A stretch of DNA of 9,547 nt, taken from contig CAKQOW010000068.1 of assembly GCA_934256595.1 (NCBI GenBank), positions 1 through 9,547 of the forward strand. Direction: 5' to 3'. The DNA comes from an uncultured Clostridia bacterium (GTDB lineage Bacteria; Bacillota; Clostridia; Peptostreptococcales; Anaerovoracaceae). Position numbers and translations under genes: made by a program. Positions 1 to 6,390 of this stretch are shown here, one piece after another. A model generated the notes under the pieces. The model saw nothing but the letters and a program-made list of their open reading frames with translations, made no database searches and was not told the origin of the DNA. Every line of letters starts with the position of its first letter. The first letter of the stretch is position 1.

Positions 1-159
1 TCGCAAACAACAGACTCACAAGTTGATATATCATAAGTCTATTATATTTATCTCCGTAAAAAAGTAAAGGCGCACTCTCCGGCATCTGTCAGTCTTATTT
101 TTCCCCAGCCTACATTTTACTGCTTTCCGGTATAATCTCCTTACGTTCCAAAGCTAACG

Positions 160-206
160 ATTAGTGGTCTAAATCGCCATTAATTTTCGACATTTAGACC
201 ACTAAT
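160..206. repeat. Perfect 15-bp inverted repeat with 17-nt spacer
   Basis: The arms at 160-174 (ATTAGTGGTCTAAAT) and 192-206 are exact reverse complements, separated by 17 bases. The repeat starts 22 bases beyond the stop codon of the FAD oxidoreductase gene, so its RNA could fold into a long stem at the 3' end of that transcript. It lacks the GC-rich stem base and T-run of a standard Rho-independent terminator: on the minus strand the bases after the stem are CGTTAGCTTTGG. It may be an atypical terminator or 3' stabiliser, a protein binding site, or the ends of a small mobile or repetitive element. The remainder of the 227-base left-edge stretch shows no supported gene. Confidence 0.6.
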
Positions 207-227
207 AACACTTTTACGCTTATGACG

Positions 228-1508
228 CTATATTATTCTTTGCAAATAGATGCCCTGCAAGTCATATCTTGCCACACGCTTTTTAATCTCATCTATATCT
301 GTAGTATACAGATTTTTTTCTTTCATTCTTGCAAAGTATTCCGCTCCCGCAAATGTATATCTGGTCATAAGTCCGTTTTCTGTTTCCAGCATTTCATTGG
401 CATAGGATATAAGGTCGCCTATCGCAATCTGTCTCGGCAGCTCCAAAAGCCTCAGACCCTTGAGGAGCCTTGCGGCATTGTGTCCTGCAAGGGAGCCTGT
501 GGATATTGCCTCTGTATGCCCTACAAAAAATCCCGATTTTTCACCGCCGCAAAACATATTCTCAATGCCCTCGGCTTTCATGGCATTGTTTCTCTGAGCC
601 ACTGACAGATATCTTATCGAGTTTCCCCTGCCTCCTGCATAAGGGTCAATATATCTGGCGTTTTCAAAGCCCGGTATCTGTCTAAGCTTTTCAAGTTCAA
701 AGAACGGAGTCATTATTTTGGCATATCCTGTATCAAGCAGGACTATGTTCTCTGCAAATTCCTCAAGGGCATACTGCTGGCATACCTTAAGCTCCAGCTT
801 CTTTTCATTTATAAGCTGCCTTGGAACCGGGACTATGGCAACTCCTGTATCGTTTAATTTGTTCTGTATTTCCTCTGACAGCGACTGTTTTTCCAACTTG
901 CCTGAACCGCTGAAAGCTCCGAAAGCTCCGTCCTTTCGCATTCCCATAATATCATTTCTGCCTGCTTTTTGCGTAAGGCTTACTCTCGGACCAAAAGCCG
1001 GACACCTTAAAATACACATACAGCAGCCGTTGCCGTAGGCAAGACAGTTACCCATAGGTCCGGTCGAGCCTGTACATTCTATAAACACATCTCCCTGTAT
1101 TTTCTCACCGTCTGCAAGAGTGATGCTTTCTATATTCTCTCCTGACATTTCCACGTCTACAGCTCTGCTCACAAGCCTTATATCTATTTCCTTTTCTCTG
1201 AGAAGCCTCCTTACCTGCGGCTCCACCTTTATAACATTGTAGAGGCTGGCATGGCTGTGACCCGGAAAATCTATATTGGTATGGGTCGCGCATCTGTCCG
1301 TTATATCAAACAGCTCCCCTGCTCCCAGCGCAATGTTTTCCTCTGCTCCCGTATATCTTCCGTTGTTTCTCATTATTCCGCCTACATTGCCAAGACCCAG
1401 CAGCATATCTGTTTTTTCAAGAAGAGTAACCTCCGCGCCTGCTTTTTTTGCACCAAGGGCTGCTGCAATTCCTGACCAGCCTCCGCCTATTACTACTGCT
1501 CTATACAT
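228..1508 (-). CDS. FAD-dependent oxidoreductase, cysteine-rich, GidA/TrmFO-like fold
   Basis: This is a 426-residue flavoprotein, probably cytosolic, since no signal peptide or membrane segment is visible. The N-terminus has a Rossmann dinucleotide site (VVIGGGWSG, residues 6-13) with E31 at the end of the second strand, the usual FAD-ribose ligand. Residues 141-149 (VFIECTGST) match the second FAD-contacting strand. The C-terminal part (MFCGGEKSGFFVG then GSLAGHNAARLL, about 318-349) resembles the FAD-closing segment of the MnmG/TrmFO group. A cysteine cluster in the middle (C155, C162, C163, C165, C169) could bind an iron-sulfur cluster or act in thiol redox chemistry; this is inference. 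The start ATG follows AGGGGG at a 5-base spacing. The gene lies 87 bp after the J-domain gene with no strong terminator between, so it may be a distal part of the heat-shock transcript or have its own promoter. The substrate is unknown. It is not a true TrmFO or MnmG by overall sequence. Confidence 0.85.
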   Translation of the reverse strand: MYRAVVIGGGWSGIAAALGAKKAGAEVTLLEKTDMLLGLGNVGGIMRNNGRYTGAEENIALGAGELFDITDRCATHTNIDFPGHSHASLYNVIKVEPQVRRLLREKEIDIRLVSRAVDVEMSGENIESITLADGEKIQGDVFIECTGSTGPMGNCLAYGNGCCMCILRCPAFGPRVSLTQKAGRNDIMGMRKDGAFGAFSGSGKLEKQSLSEEIQNKLNDTGVAIVPVPRQLINEKKLELKVCQQYALEEFAENIVLLDTGYAKIMTPFFELEKLRQIPGFENARYIDPYAGGRGNSIRYLSVAQRNNAMKAEGIENMFCGGEKSGFFVGHTEAISTGSLAGHNAARLLKGLRLLELPRQIAIGDLISYANEMLETENGLMTRYTFAGAEYFARMKEKNLYTTDIDEIKKRVARYDLQGIYLQRII

Positions 1509-1522
1509 AAAAACCCCCTAAA

Positions 1523-1534
1523 AGTAATATTACT
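1523..1534. promoter_or_regulatory. 12-bp palindrome just upstream of the FAD oxidoreductase gene
   Basis: AGTAATATTACT is a perfect palindrome ending 15 bases before the start codon and just upstream of its AGGGGG ribosome site. A further copy of the half-site ATTACT lies at 1542-1547 on the plus strand. This could be a binding site for a dimeric repressor. No good -35/-10 pair is visible next to it, so the regulatory role is inference. Confidence 0.3.
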
Positions 1535-1595
1535 AAAATCTATTACTCATAGAGGGTGTTTATTCTATTTATCTGTAACATCACAGATTAAACAT

Positions 1596-2465
1596 CTATG
1601 ATGCTTTTTCAAGCTCCGCCAGCTCCCGCAGCTTTTCTTTTTCCTGCGGCGTAGGGTTTTTAGGAACAGAAACCTGTACCGTTACATATTCGTCACCGTA
1701 CTGGCCCTTGTTTTTCATTGACACTATACCCTTGTTTTTTATCCGTATTTTACTGCCGGACTGAGTTCCCGGCGGTATATTGCATCTGACCTTGCCGTAA
1801 AGGGTAGGAAAAACTGCGCTTCCGCCTAAAACCGCAGTAGTATACGGAATTTCCTCAGTAGTATAAACGTCCATTCCCTTTCTCTCATAGCCCGGTTTTT
1901 GAGCTATATGTATCTTTATATACATATCTCCTGCCGACATACCGCCATCGCCCTGATGTCCGTTGCCTTTAAGCCTTATGCTCTGGCCCTCATTTATGCC
2001 TGCCGGAATTTTAACTTCAAAAGGCTTCCTGGTGTCTCCCTCAAAATACAGTTTTTTGGTTGCGCCAAAAGCCGCCTCATCAAAGGATACAGTAAGCTGT
2101 GTCTCTATATCAGCACCTTTTGAAGCTCGCCTGTGCGAATGTCCGCCGAAAATATCTTTAAAAATATCCTCAAAGTCCCCGCCTGTAAAATGATATTCCC
2201 TGTAGTTGTCATTTTCAGGCTGTCTGTAATTCATACTCTCATCAAATGCCGCATGACCGAATTTGTCATACAGCTTTCTTTTTTCAGGGTCCTTGAGTAT
2301 ATCGTAGGCTTCCGAAAGCTCCTTGAACTTTTCTTCTGATTTCTTGTCACCCGGGTTTGCATCAGGGTGGTATTTCTTTGCAAGCCTGCGATATGCAGAT
2401 TTCAGTTCTTTTTCTGAAGCGGATTTATCTATCCCAAGGACTTCATAATAGTCTCGTTTGTTCAT
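1596..2465 (-). CDS. J-domain co-chaperone, CbpA-like (class II DnaJ, no zinc finger)
   Basis: This 289-residue protein would stimulate the ATPase of DnaK and hand over unfolded substrates in the cytosol. The J domain spans about residues 4-70, with the essential HPD at 33-35 (KYHPDAN). A short Gly/Phe linker with a GGDFEDIFKDIFGG motif lies at about 95-108. Two beta-rich C-terminal substrate-binding domains follow (about 117-192 and 193-275). The CxxCxGxG repeats of class I DnaJ are absent and only one cysteine (C228) is present, so this is a CbpA/DnaJ-B-like protein rather than the main DnaJ. The ATG follows AGGGGG with 9 bases between. The gene lies 84 bp behind hsp20 on the same strand, so it probably shares the CIRCE-controlled promoter. 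No typical terminator follows it; a 6-bp hairpin at 1570-1587 lacks a T-run. Confidence 0.93.
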   Translation of the reverse strand: MNKRDYYEVLGIDKSASEKELKSAYRRLAKKYHPDANPGDKKSEEKFKELSEAYDILKDPEKRKLYDKFGHAAFDESMNYRQPENDNYREYHFTGGDFEDIFKDIFGGHSHRRASKGADIETQLTVSFDEAAFGATKKLYFEGDTRKPFEVKIPAGINEGQSIRLKGNGHQGDGGMSAGDMYIKIHIAQKPGYERKGMDVYTTEEIPYTTAVLGGSAVFPTLYGKVRCNIPPGTQSGSKIRIKNKGIVSMKNKGQYGDEYVTVQVSVPKNPTPQEKEKLRELAELEKAS

Positions 2466-2484
2466 ATATCAGCACCCCCTGTTT

Positions 2485-2532
2485 GAAAAAGGCGGAAGTT
2501 CCTGCCTCACAGTTTCTCCCGCCTTAACTTCC
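2485..2532 (-). promoter_or_regulatory. Two mutually exclusive hairpins between hsp20 and the J-protein gene
   Basis: On the minus strand, GGAAGTT (2532-2526) can pair with AACTTCC (2500-2494), and AAGGCGG (2525-2519) can pair with CCGCCTT (2495-2489). The two stems share bases 2494-2495, so only one can form fully. The second is followed by a T-run and looks like a weak terminator. This may be a partial terminator that lowers J-protein expression relative to Hsp20, or an RNA processing site. The stems are 7 bp with loops of 23-25 bases, so they are not strong and could be chance. Confidence 0.35.
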
Positions 2533-2549
2533 ATATATCTGATTACCCC

Positions 2550-2993
2550 TTATCCTTCTATTGCAATATATTTGCTTTCCTCGATTTCAGGTTTAGCCTC
2601 TTTTTTCGGTACGAAAAGCTTCAGGATACCGTTTTCAAATTTTGCTTTTATATCTTCCTGATCAAGATTTTCGCCTACATAAAAACTCCTGCTGCAGCTG
2701 CCGCTGAACCTTTCTCTTCTGATAAATTTTCCGTCTTTGTCCTTATCCTCTTTTTCGGTATTGGTTGATGCGCTGATTGTCAGCGTGCCGTCTTTGAGTT
2801 CAGCCTTGATGTCTTCTTTTTTGTAGCCAGGCAAGTCTACATCAAGCTCGTAGCCGCCGTCTGTCTCTTTGACATCTGTACGCATTACCGCTGCTTCATT
2901 TGCAGAATAATTTGCAATTCTTCTCTCAGGTCTTGCAAAATCATTAAAAAATCCATCGAATAAGTTTTCCCCTAAAAAGTTTGTCATTAACAT
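2550..2993 (-). CDS. Hsp20 family small heat-shock protein
   Basis: This is a 147-residue, ATP-independent holdase that binds unfolding proteins in the cytosol and forms oligomers. A short phenylalanine-rich N-terminal arm (residues 1-35) precedes the alpha-crystallin domain (about 36-130), which has the usual DLPGYKKEDI stretch near 53-62, the SRSFYV strand near 101-106 and the NGIL strand near 121-124. The C-terminal tail carries an I-x-I motif (IAI, 143-145) for oligomer contacts. An in-frame ATG exists at 3008, but the sequence GGAGGT at 3006-3001 sits 7 bases before the ATG at 2993, so I take the latter as the start. It is the first gene of a pair with the J-domain co-chaperone and carries a near-consensus promoter with a CIRCE operator, indicating heat induction through HrcA. 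Confidence 0.95.
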   Translation of the reverse strand: MLMTNFLGENLFDGFFNDFARPERRIANYSANEAAVMRTDVKETDGGYELDVDLPGYKKEDIKAELKDGTLTISASTNTEKEDKDKDGKFIRRERFSGSCSRSFYVGENLDQEDIKAKFENGILKLFVPKKEAKPEIEESKYIAIEG

Positions 2994-3000
2994 TGTATTT

Positions 3001-3006
3001 ACCTCC
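3001..3006 (-). promoter_or_regulatory. Ribosome binding site of hsp20
   Basis: GGAGGT with a 7-base gap to the ATG at 2993. It lies inside the longer in-frame reading frame that begins at 3008 and so argues that the shorter protein is the real one. Confidence 0.85.
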
Positions 3007-3016
3007 ATTACCCATT

Positions 3017-3028
3017 GTGGATATCCAC
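3017..3028. promoter_or_regulatory. 12-bp palindrome in the hsp20 leader
   Basis: GTGGATATCCAC is perfectly self-complementary and lies in the 5' untranslated leader, about 24-35 bases before the start codon. As RNA it can form only a 4-bp stem with an ATAT loop, so a DNA-binding role is as likely as an RNA role. Function unknown. Confidence 0.3.
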
Positions 3029-3062
3029 TATATCAAACTGTGTTTTCCTTTTCTATGGTTTT

Positions 3063-3091
3063 ATTATATACCTTTTATTAGCACTCGTCAA
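3063..3091 (-). promoter_or_regulatory. Sigma-A-type promoter of the hsp20 operon
   Basis: On the minus strand, TTGACG (3091-3086) and TATAAT (3068-3063) are separated by exactly 17 bases, nearly consensus for the vegetative sigma factor. Predicted transcription start is near 3056, giving a leader of about 60 bases. The -35 box and the start of the spacer lie inside the CIRCE operator. Confidence 0.88.
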
Positions 3092-3104
3092 TAGTGAGTG
3101 CTAA
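3078..3104. promoter_or_regulatory. CIRCE operator (HrcA binding site)
   Basis: TTAGCACTC (3078-3086), 9-base spacer, GAGTGCTAA (3096-3104): an exact match to the CIRCE consensus in both arms and in spacer length. It overlaps the -35 box and adjoining spacer of the hsp20 promoter, so HrcA bound here would block RNA polymerase. In known systems HrcA activity depends on GroEL, and misfolded protein relieves the repression. HrcA itself is not encoded in the window. Confidence 0.97.
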
Positions 3105-3130
3105 TAATTTTTAAAAAAATTTTCCCACTC

Positions 3131-3168
3131 TATTAAAAGCGGGCAGACGGTAATGTTTACCTCTGCCC
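3131..3168 (-). terminator. Rho-independent terminator after glmS
   Basis: GGGCAGA pairs with TCTGCCC, and after a one-base bulge GGTAA pairs with TTACC, closing a 3-base loop (3141-3168). On the minus strand the stem is followed by GCTTTTAATA, a short T-run. It lies 10 bases after the glmS stop codon and closes the cdaA-ybbR-glmM-glmS operon before the heat-shock promoter. Confidence 0.8.
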
Positions 3169-3178
3169 TGATGCTGAA

Positions 3179-5008
3179 TTATTCAACTGTTACTGATTTT
3201 GCCAGGTTCTTTGGTTTATCTATATTGCAGCCTCTGAGTCTTGCAATATGATATGCCAGTATCTGCAGCGGTACTATTTCAAGCACCGGCGAAACCTCGT
3301 CCATGCAGTCCGGTATGTATATCGTCATATCCGACTGTTTTTCGATGGCATCTGAATTATCCTTGGCAACGCCGATTACAAGCGCTCCTCTTGCTTTGAT
3401 TTCCTGTATGTTTGAAAGCATTTTTTCATACAGCTTCTCCTGCGCCGCAAGGGCTATAACCAGAGTGCCGGGCTCTATCAGCGCGATAGTGCCGTGCTTC
3501 AGCTCTCCTGCAGCCATAGCGAAAGAGTTTATATATGAGATTTCCTTGAGCTTGAGTGAGCCCTCATAGGCTATGGAAGCGTCCATACCTCTGCCGATAA
3601 AGAATACATTGTTGTTTCTGTATATCTTCTCAGCTATCTGCGCTATGTGTCCCTCCTGCTCAAGCACCCTTTCCAGCTTTGCAGGAAGCGCCTTGAGCTG
3701 ACTCATAATCGTTTCAAAATATTTATCATCAATAGTGCCTTTTACCTGACCCATATGAAGCGCCAGCAGATACATACACATAAGCTGGGTTGTGTAGGCC
3801 TTGGTTGATGCAACTGCGATTTCAGGGCCTGCCCATGTATAGAACACGTCGTCAGACTCTCTTGCAACCGAACTTCCGACCACGTTTACAACGGACAGAA
3901 CTCTCGCGCCCTTTCTCTTGGCTTCTCTGAGAGCCGCAAGAGTATCAAGAGTTTCTCCCGACTGGCTTATGGCTATAAACAGGGTGTGCTCGTCTACAAG
4001 CGGATCTCTGTATCTGAACTCCGAAGCGACATCAACCTCAACGGAAATCCTTGCGAATTTTTCAATTACGGCCTTGCCTATAAGGCCTGCGTGATAAGCT
4101 GTGCCGCAGGCAACTATGTATACCTTTGATATATTGTCAAGATCCTCTCCGGTAAGACTGATACCGTCAAGCTTAATTCTGCCGTTTTCGTCAATTCTTC
4201 TGTTCAGGGTTTCGGAAACACCCTTAGGCTGCTCGTAAATCTCCTTGAGCATAAAGTGCTCAAAGCCTTCTTTTTCGGCAGCATCTGAGTCCCATGTCAC
4301 ATGGAATACATCTCTTTTGACCTCGTTTCTGTTCTCGTCATATATTTTAATTGAGTCCTTGTCTAAAACAACTGTTTCGCCGTTTTCGATAAGATATACC
4401 TCTCTGACATATTTGAGAAGCGCCGGAATATCAGATGCAATGAAATTGCAGCCCCTGCCTATCCCTGCAACCAGCGGAGCATCTTTTCTGACCGCAACTA
4501 TTTTGTCAGGGTCCTTTGATGAAATTACTCCTATTGCATAGGCTCCTCTCATTTTGCCTACAGCCTTGTATACCGCATCTACAAGGTCACCCTTGTCATA
4601 GATGCCTATGAGCTGGGCGATAACCTCTGTGTCTGTTTCCGATTTAAAAACAATACCATGCTCTGTTTCAAGCATTTCTCTAAGCTCTACGAAGTTCTCT
4701 ATGATACCGTTGTGAACTACGGCAACAGTATTGTCCATATTGCTGTGAGGGTGAGCATTTATATCTGACGGCGCGCCGTGAGTGGCCCATCTGGTATGGC
4801 CTATACCGATGTTGCTCTCAAAGCTACTGTCGCCTATTATTTTTTCAAGGTTTTTGATTTCACCCACATGTTTTCTTATTTCAATATGATTATCTATATT
4901 AAGAGCTATCCCGGCAGAGTCATAGCCTCTGTATTCAAGCTTCTTGAGTCCGTCTATTATTACTTCCTTGGCATTGTCAGCGCCAACGTATCCTACTATA
5001 CCGCACAT
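3179..5008 (-). CDS. glmS: Glutamine--fructose-6-phosphate aminotransferase (isomerizing)
   Basis: GlmS makes glucosamine-6-phosphate from fructose-6-phosphate and glutamine, the first committed step to UDP-GlcNAc and peptidoglycan. It is full length at 609 residues, the same as the E. coli enzyme. The N-terminal class II glutaminase domain starts MCGIVGYVG, with Cys2 as nucleophile once Met1 is removed; R73 and W74 (HTRWATHG), N100-G101 and D126 match the glutamine site. Two sugar-isomerase (SIS) domains follow, with SQSGETLDT at 348-356 and FIGRGMDASIAYEGSLKLKE near 470-489. The C-terminal NLAKSVTVE tail is intact and carries the family's isomerase lysine. The start is fixed by Cys2. The Shine-Dalgarno GGAGG overlaps the glmM stop region and lies 13 bases from the ATG, longer than usual. 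The 18-base gap to glmM leaves no room for a glmS ribozyme. Confidence 0.98.
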   Translation of the reverse strand: MCGIVGYVGADNAKEVIIDGLKKLEYRGYDSAGIALNIDNHIEIRKHVGEIKNLEKIIGDSSFESNIGIGHTRWATHGAPSDINAHPHSNMDNTVAVVHNGIIENFVELREMLETEHGIVFKSETDTEVIAQLIGIYDKGDLVDAVYKAVGKMRGAYAIGVISSKDPDKIVAVRKDAPLVAGIGRGCNFIASDIPALLKYVREVYLIENGETVVLDKDSIKIYDENRNEVKRDVFHVTWDSDAAEKEGFEHFMLKEIYEQPKGVSETLNRRIDENGRIKLDGISLTGEDLDNISKVYIVACGTAYHAGLIGKAVIEKFARISVEVDVASEFRYRDPLVDEHTLFIAISQSGETLDTLAALREAKRKGARVLSVVNVVGSSVARESDDVFYTWAGPEIAVASTKAYTTQLMCMYLLALHMGQVKGTIDDKYFETIMSQLKALPAKLERVLEQEGHIAQIAEKIYRNNNVFFIGRGMDASIAYEGSLKLKEISYINSFAMAAGELKHGTIALIEPGTLVIALAAQEKLYEKMLSNIQEIKARGALVIGVAKDNSDAIEKQSDMTIYIPDCMDEVSPVLEIVPLQILAYHIARLRGCNIDKPKNLAKSVTVE

Positions 5009-5026
5009 AAATCCGTATAATCCTCC

Positions 5027-6376
5027 CTATGCAAACTTTGATTCTATAAGCCGGGCAAGCGCTTTAGCGTCCTGTACAATCTGCTCCTTATCCGTACCCT
5101 CAAGCATAACTCTTACAAGAGGCTCCGTACCCGACGGTCTGATAAGGACTCTGCCCTCTCCTGCCATTTTGTCCTCAAGACTTCTGATTGCATCAGCTAT
5201 CTGTTTATCTTCCATATATATTGATTTGTTTTCGTTTCTGACTCCTGCATTAACCAGCACCTGAGGATAAAGAGTAATTTCATCTGCAAGCTCTGATACT
5301 GATTTGCCTGAATGTTTAACAGCGTTTATGAACTGAATAGACGCAAGCGTTCCGTCGCCGGTTGTGGCATAGTCGAGGAATATTATGTGTCCCGACTGTT
5401 CTCCGCCTATAACCCCGCCGGTTTCAAGCATGCTTTCAAGTACATATCTGTCGCCGACTTTAGTTGAAACGGTTTTGCAGCCCATAGTTTCAAGATGCTT
5501 ATGAAATCCCAGATTGCTCATAACAGTGCCTGTAACAAGATTGCCTTTGAGCATACCCTTTGATTTGAGCATTGCAGCGCATATGCATATAACCTTGTCA
5601 CCGTCAACTATACGGCCTTTTTCGTCAACCACAATGAGTCTGTCGGCATCTCCGTCATAGGCAAGCCCGATATCCGCCCCAAGCTCTGTCACTGCCTGCT
5701 GCAGTTTTTCGGGGTGGGTTGAGCCGCAGCCCTCATTTATATTAATGCCGTCCGGGCTGTCTGATATTACTGTAAGCTCTGCGCCAAGCTGTCTGTATAC
5801 CTCGGGAGCTGTCATATATGAAGCGCCGTTGGCGCAGTCCATAACTATTTTAAGGTCTTTAAAATCTCCGTCCGCAGTTTTTGCAAGATGCTCGATATAA
5901 AGCTCTCTGGCCTGCTCCTCTCTGTATGAAACAGTACCTATCTGTTCTGCTGCCGCAAAGACTTCCTCATTATCATTTAATATGAGGCTTTCGATTTCAT
6001 CTTCAATGGCGTCGCTTAATTTAAAGCCCTGTCCGTTAAAGAATTTAATTCCGTTGTATTCAAACGGATTGTGTGAGGCTGATATTACAGCGCCTGCATC
6101 AGCTCCGTATTCTCCCACCAGAAATGCAATGGCAGGAGTAGGTATTACACCTGCTTTAATCACATTGCCTCCCGCAGACATTACGCCTGCAGCAAGGGCA
6201 TTTTCAAGCATATCTCCCGATATTCTCGTATCTTTCCCTATTATAATGGTGGGGCTGCCCTGCTTCTGTCTGCCCAGCACAGCGGCTCCCGCCTTGCCAA
6301 GCTTATATGCCATCTGCGGTGTAAGCTGACTGTTTGCCACACCTCTGACTCCGTCTGTTCCAAATAATCTGCCCAT
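5027..6376 (-). CDS. glmM: Phosphoglucosamine mutase
   Basis: GlmM converts glucosamine-6-phosphate to glucosamine-1-phosphate, the substrate of GlmU for UDP-GlcNAc. At 449 residues it is a normal-length member of the alpha-D-phosphohexomutase family. The phosphoserine is S101 in ISASHNP (98-104); the Mg-binding loop is DGDADR (241-246); the sugar-specificity loop is GGEQSGH (324-330); the phosphate-binding loop is RPSGTEP (413-419). The ATG follows AAGGAG with a 5-base gap and lies 14 bases after the ybbR stop. GlmM of several Firmicutes binds CdaA and inhibits c-di-AMP synthesis; the shared operon here fits that link, though the interaction cannot be seen from sequence. Confidence 0.98.
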   Translation of the reverse strand: MGRLFGTDGVRGVANSQLTPQMAYKLGKAGAAVLGRQKQGSPTIIIGKDTRISGDMLENALAAGVMSAGGNVIKAGVIPTPAIAFLVGEYGADAGAVISASHNPFEYNGIKFFNGQGFKLSDAIEDEIESLILNDNEEVFAAAEQIGTVSYREEQARELYIEHLAKTADGDFKDLKIVMDCANGASYMTAPEVYRQLGAELTVISDSPDGININEGCGSTHPEKLQQAVTELGADIGLAYDGDADRLIVVDEKGRIVDGDKVICICAAMLKSKGMLKGNLVTGTVMSNLGFHKHLETMGCKTVSTKVGDRYVLESMLETGGVIGGEQSGHIIFLDYATTGDGTLASIQFINAVKHSGKSVSELADEITLYPQVLVNAGVRNENKSIYMEDKQIADAIRSLEDKMAGEGRVLIRPSGTEPLVRVMLEGTDKEQIVQDAKALARLIESKFA

Positions 6377-6390
6377 AAAGACTCCTTGTT

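Noticed and set aside
1..34. A minus-strand gene starting at ATG 34 and running off the left edge
   Set aside because: Only 11 codons are visible, and the nearest GGAG is 17 bases from the ATG, too far to support a start.
41..68. Minus-strand promoter TTTACT-16-TATAAT reading off the left edge
   Set aside because: The -10 is good but the -35 is poor and no gene can be seen downstream; kept only as a note.
131..206. A small plus-strand RNA from the TATAAT at 131-136 ending in the 15-bp inverted repeat
   Set aside because: There is no good -35 at 16-18 bases and no proper T-run directly after the stem, so promoter and terminator are both weak.
222..1521. Several plus-strand open frames opposite the flavoprotein gene
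   Set aside because: They overlap a gene with clear FAD-binding motifs, have no family features or ribosome sites, and are rich in Ser, Cys and Phe as expected for antisense shadows.
1570..1587. Hairpin after the J-protein gene as a terminator
   Set aside because: The stem is ATCTGT/ACAGAT, only 6 bp and A/T-rich, and the bases after it on the minus strand are AAATAGAATAAA with no T-run.
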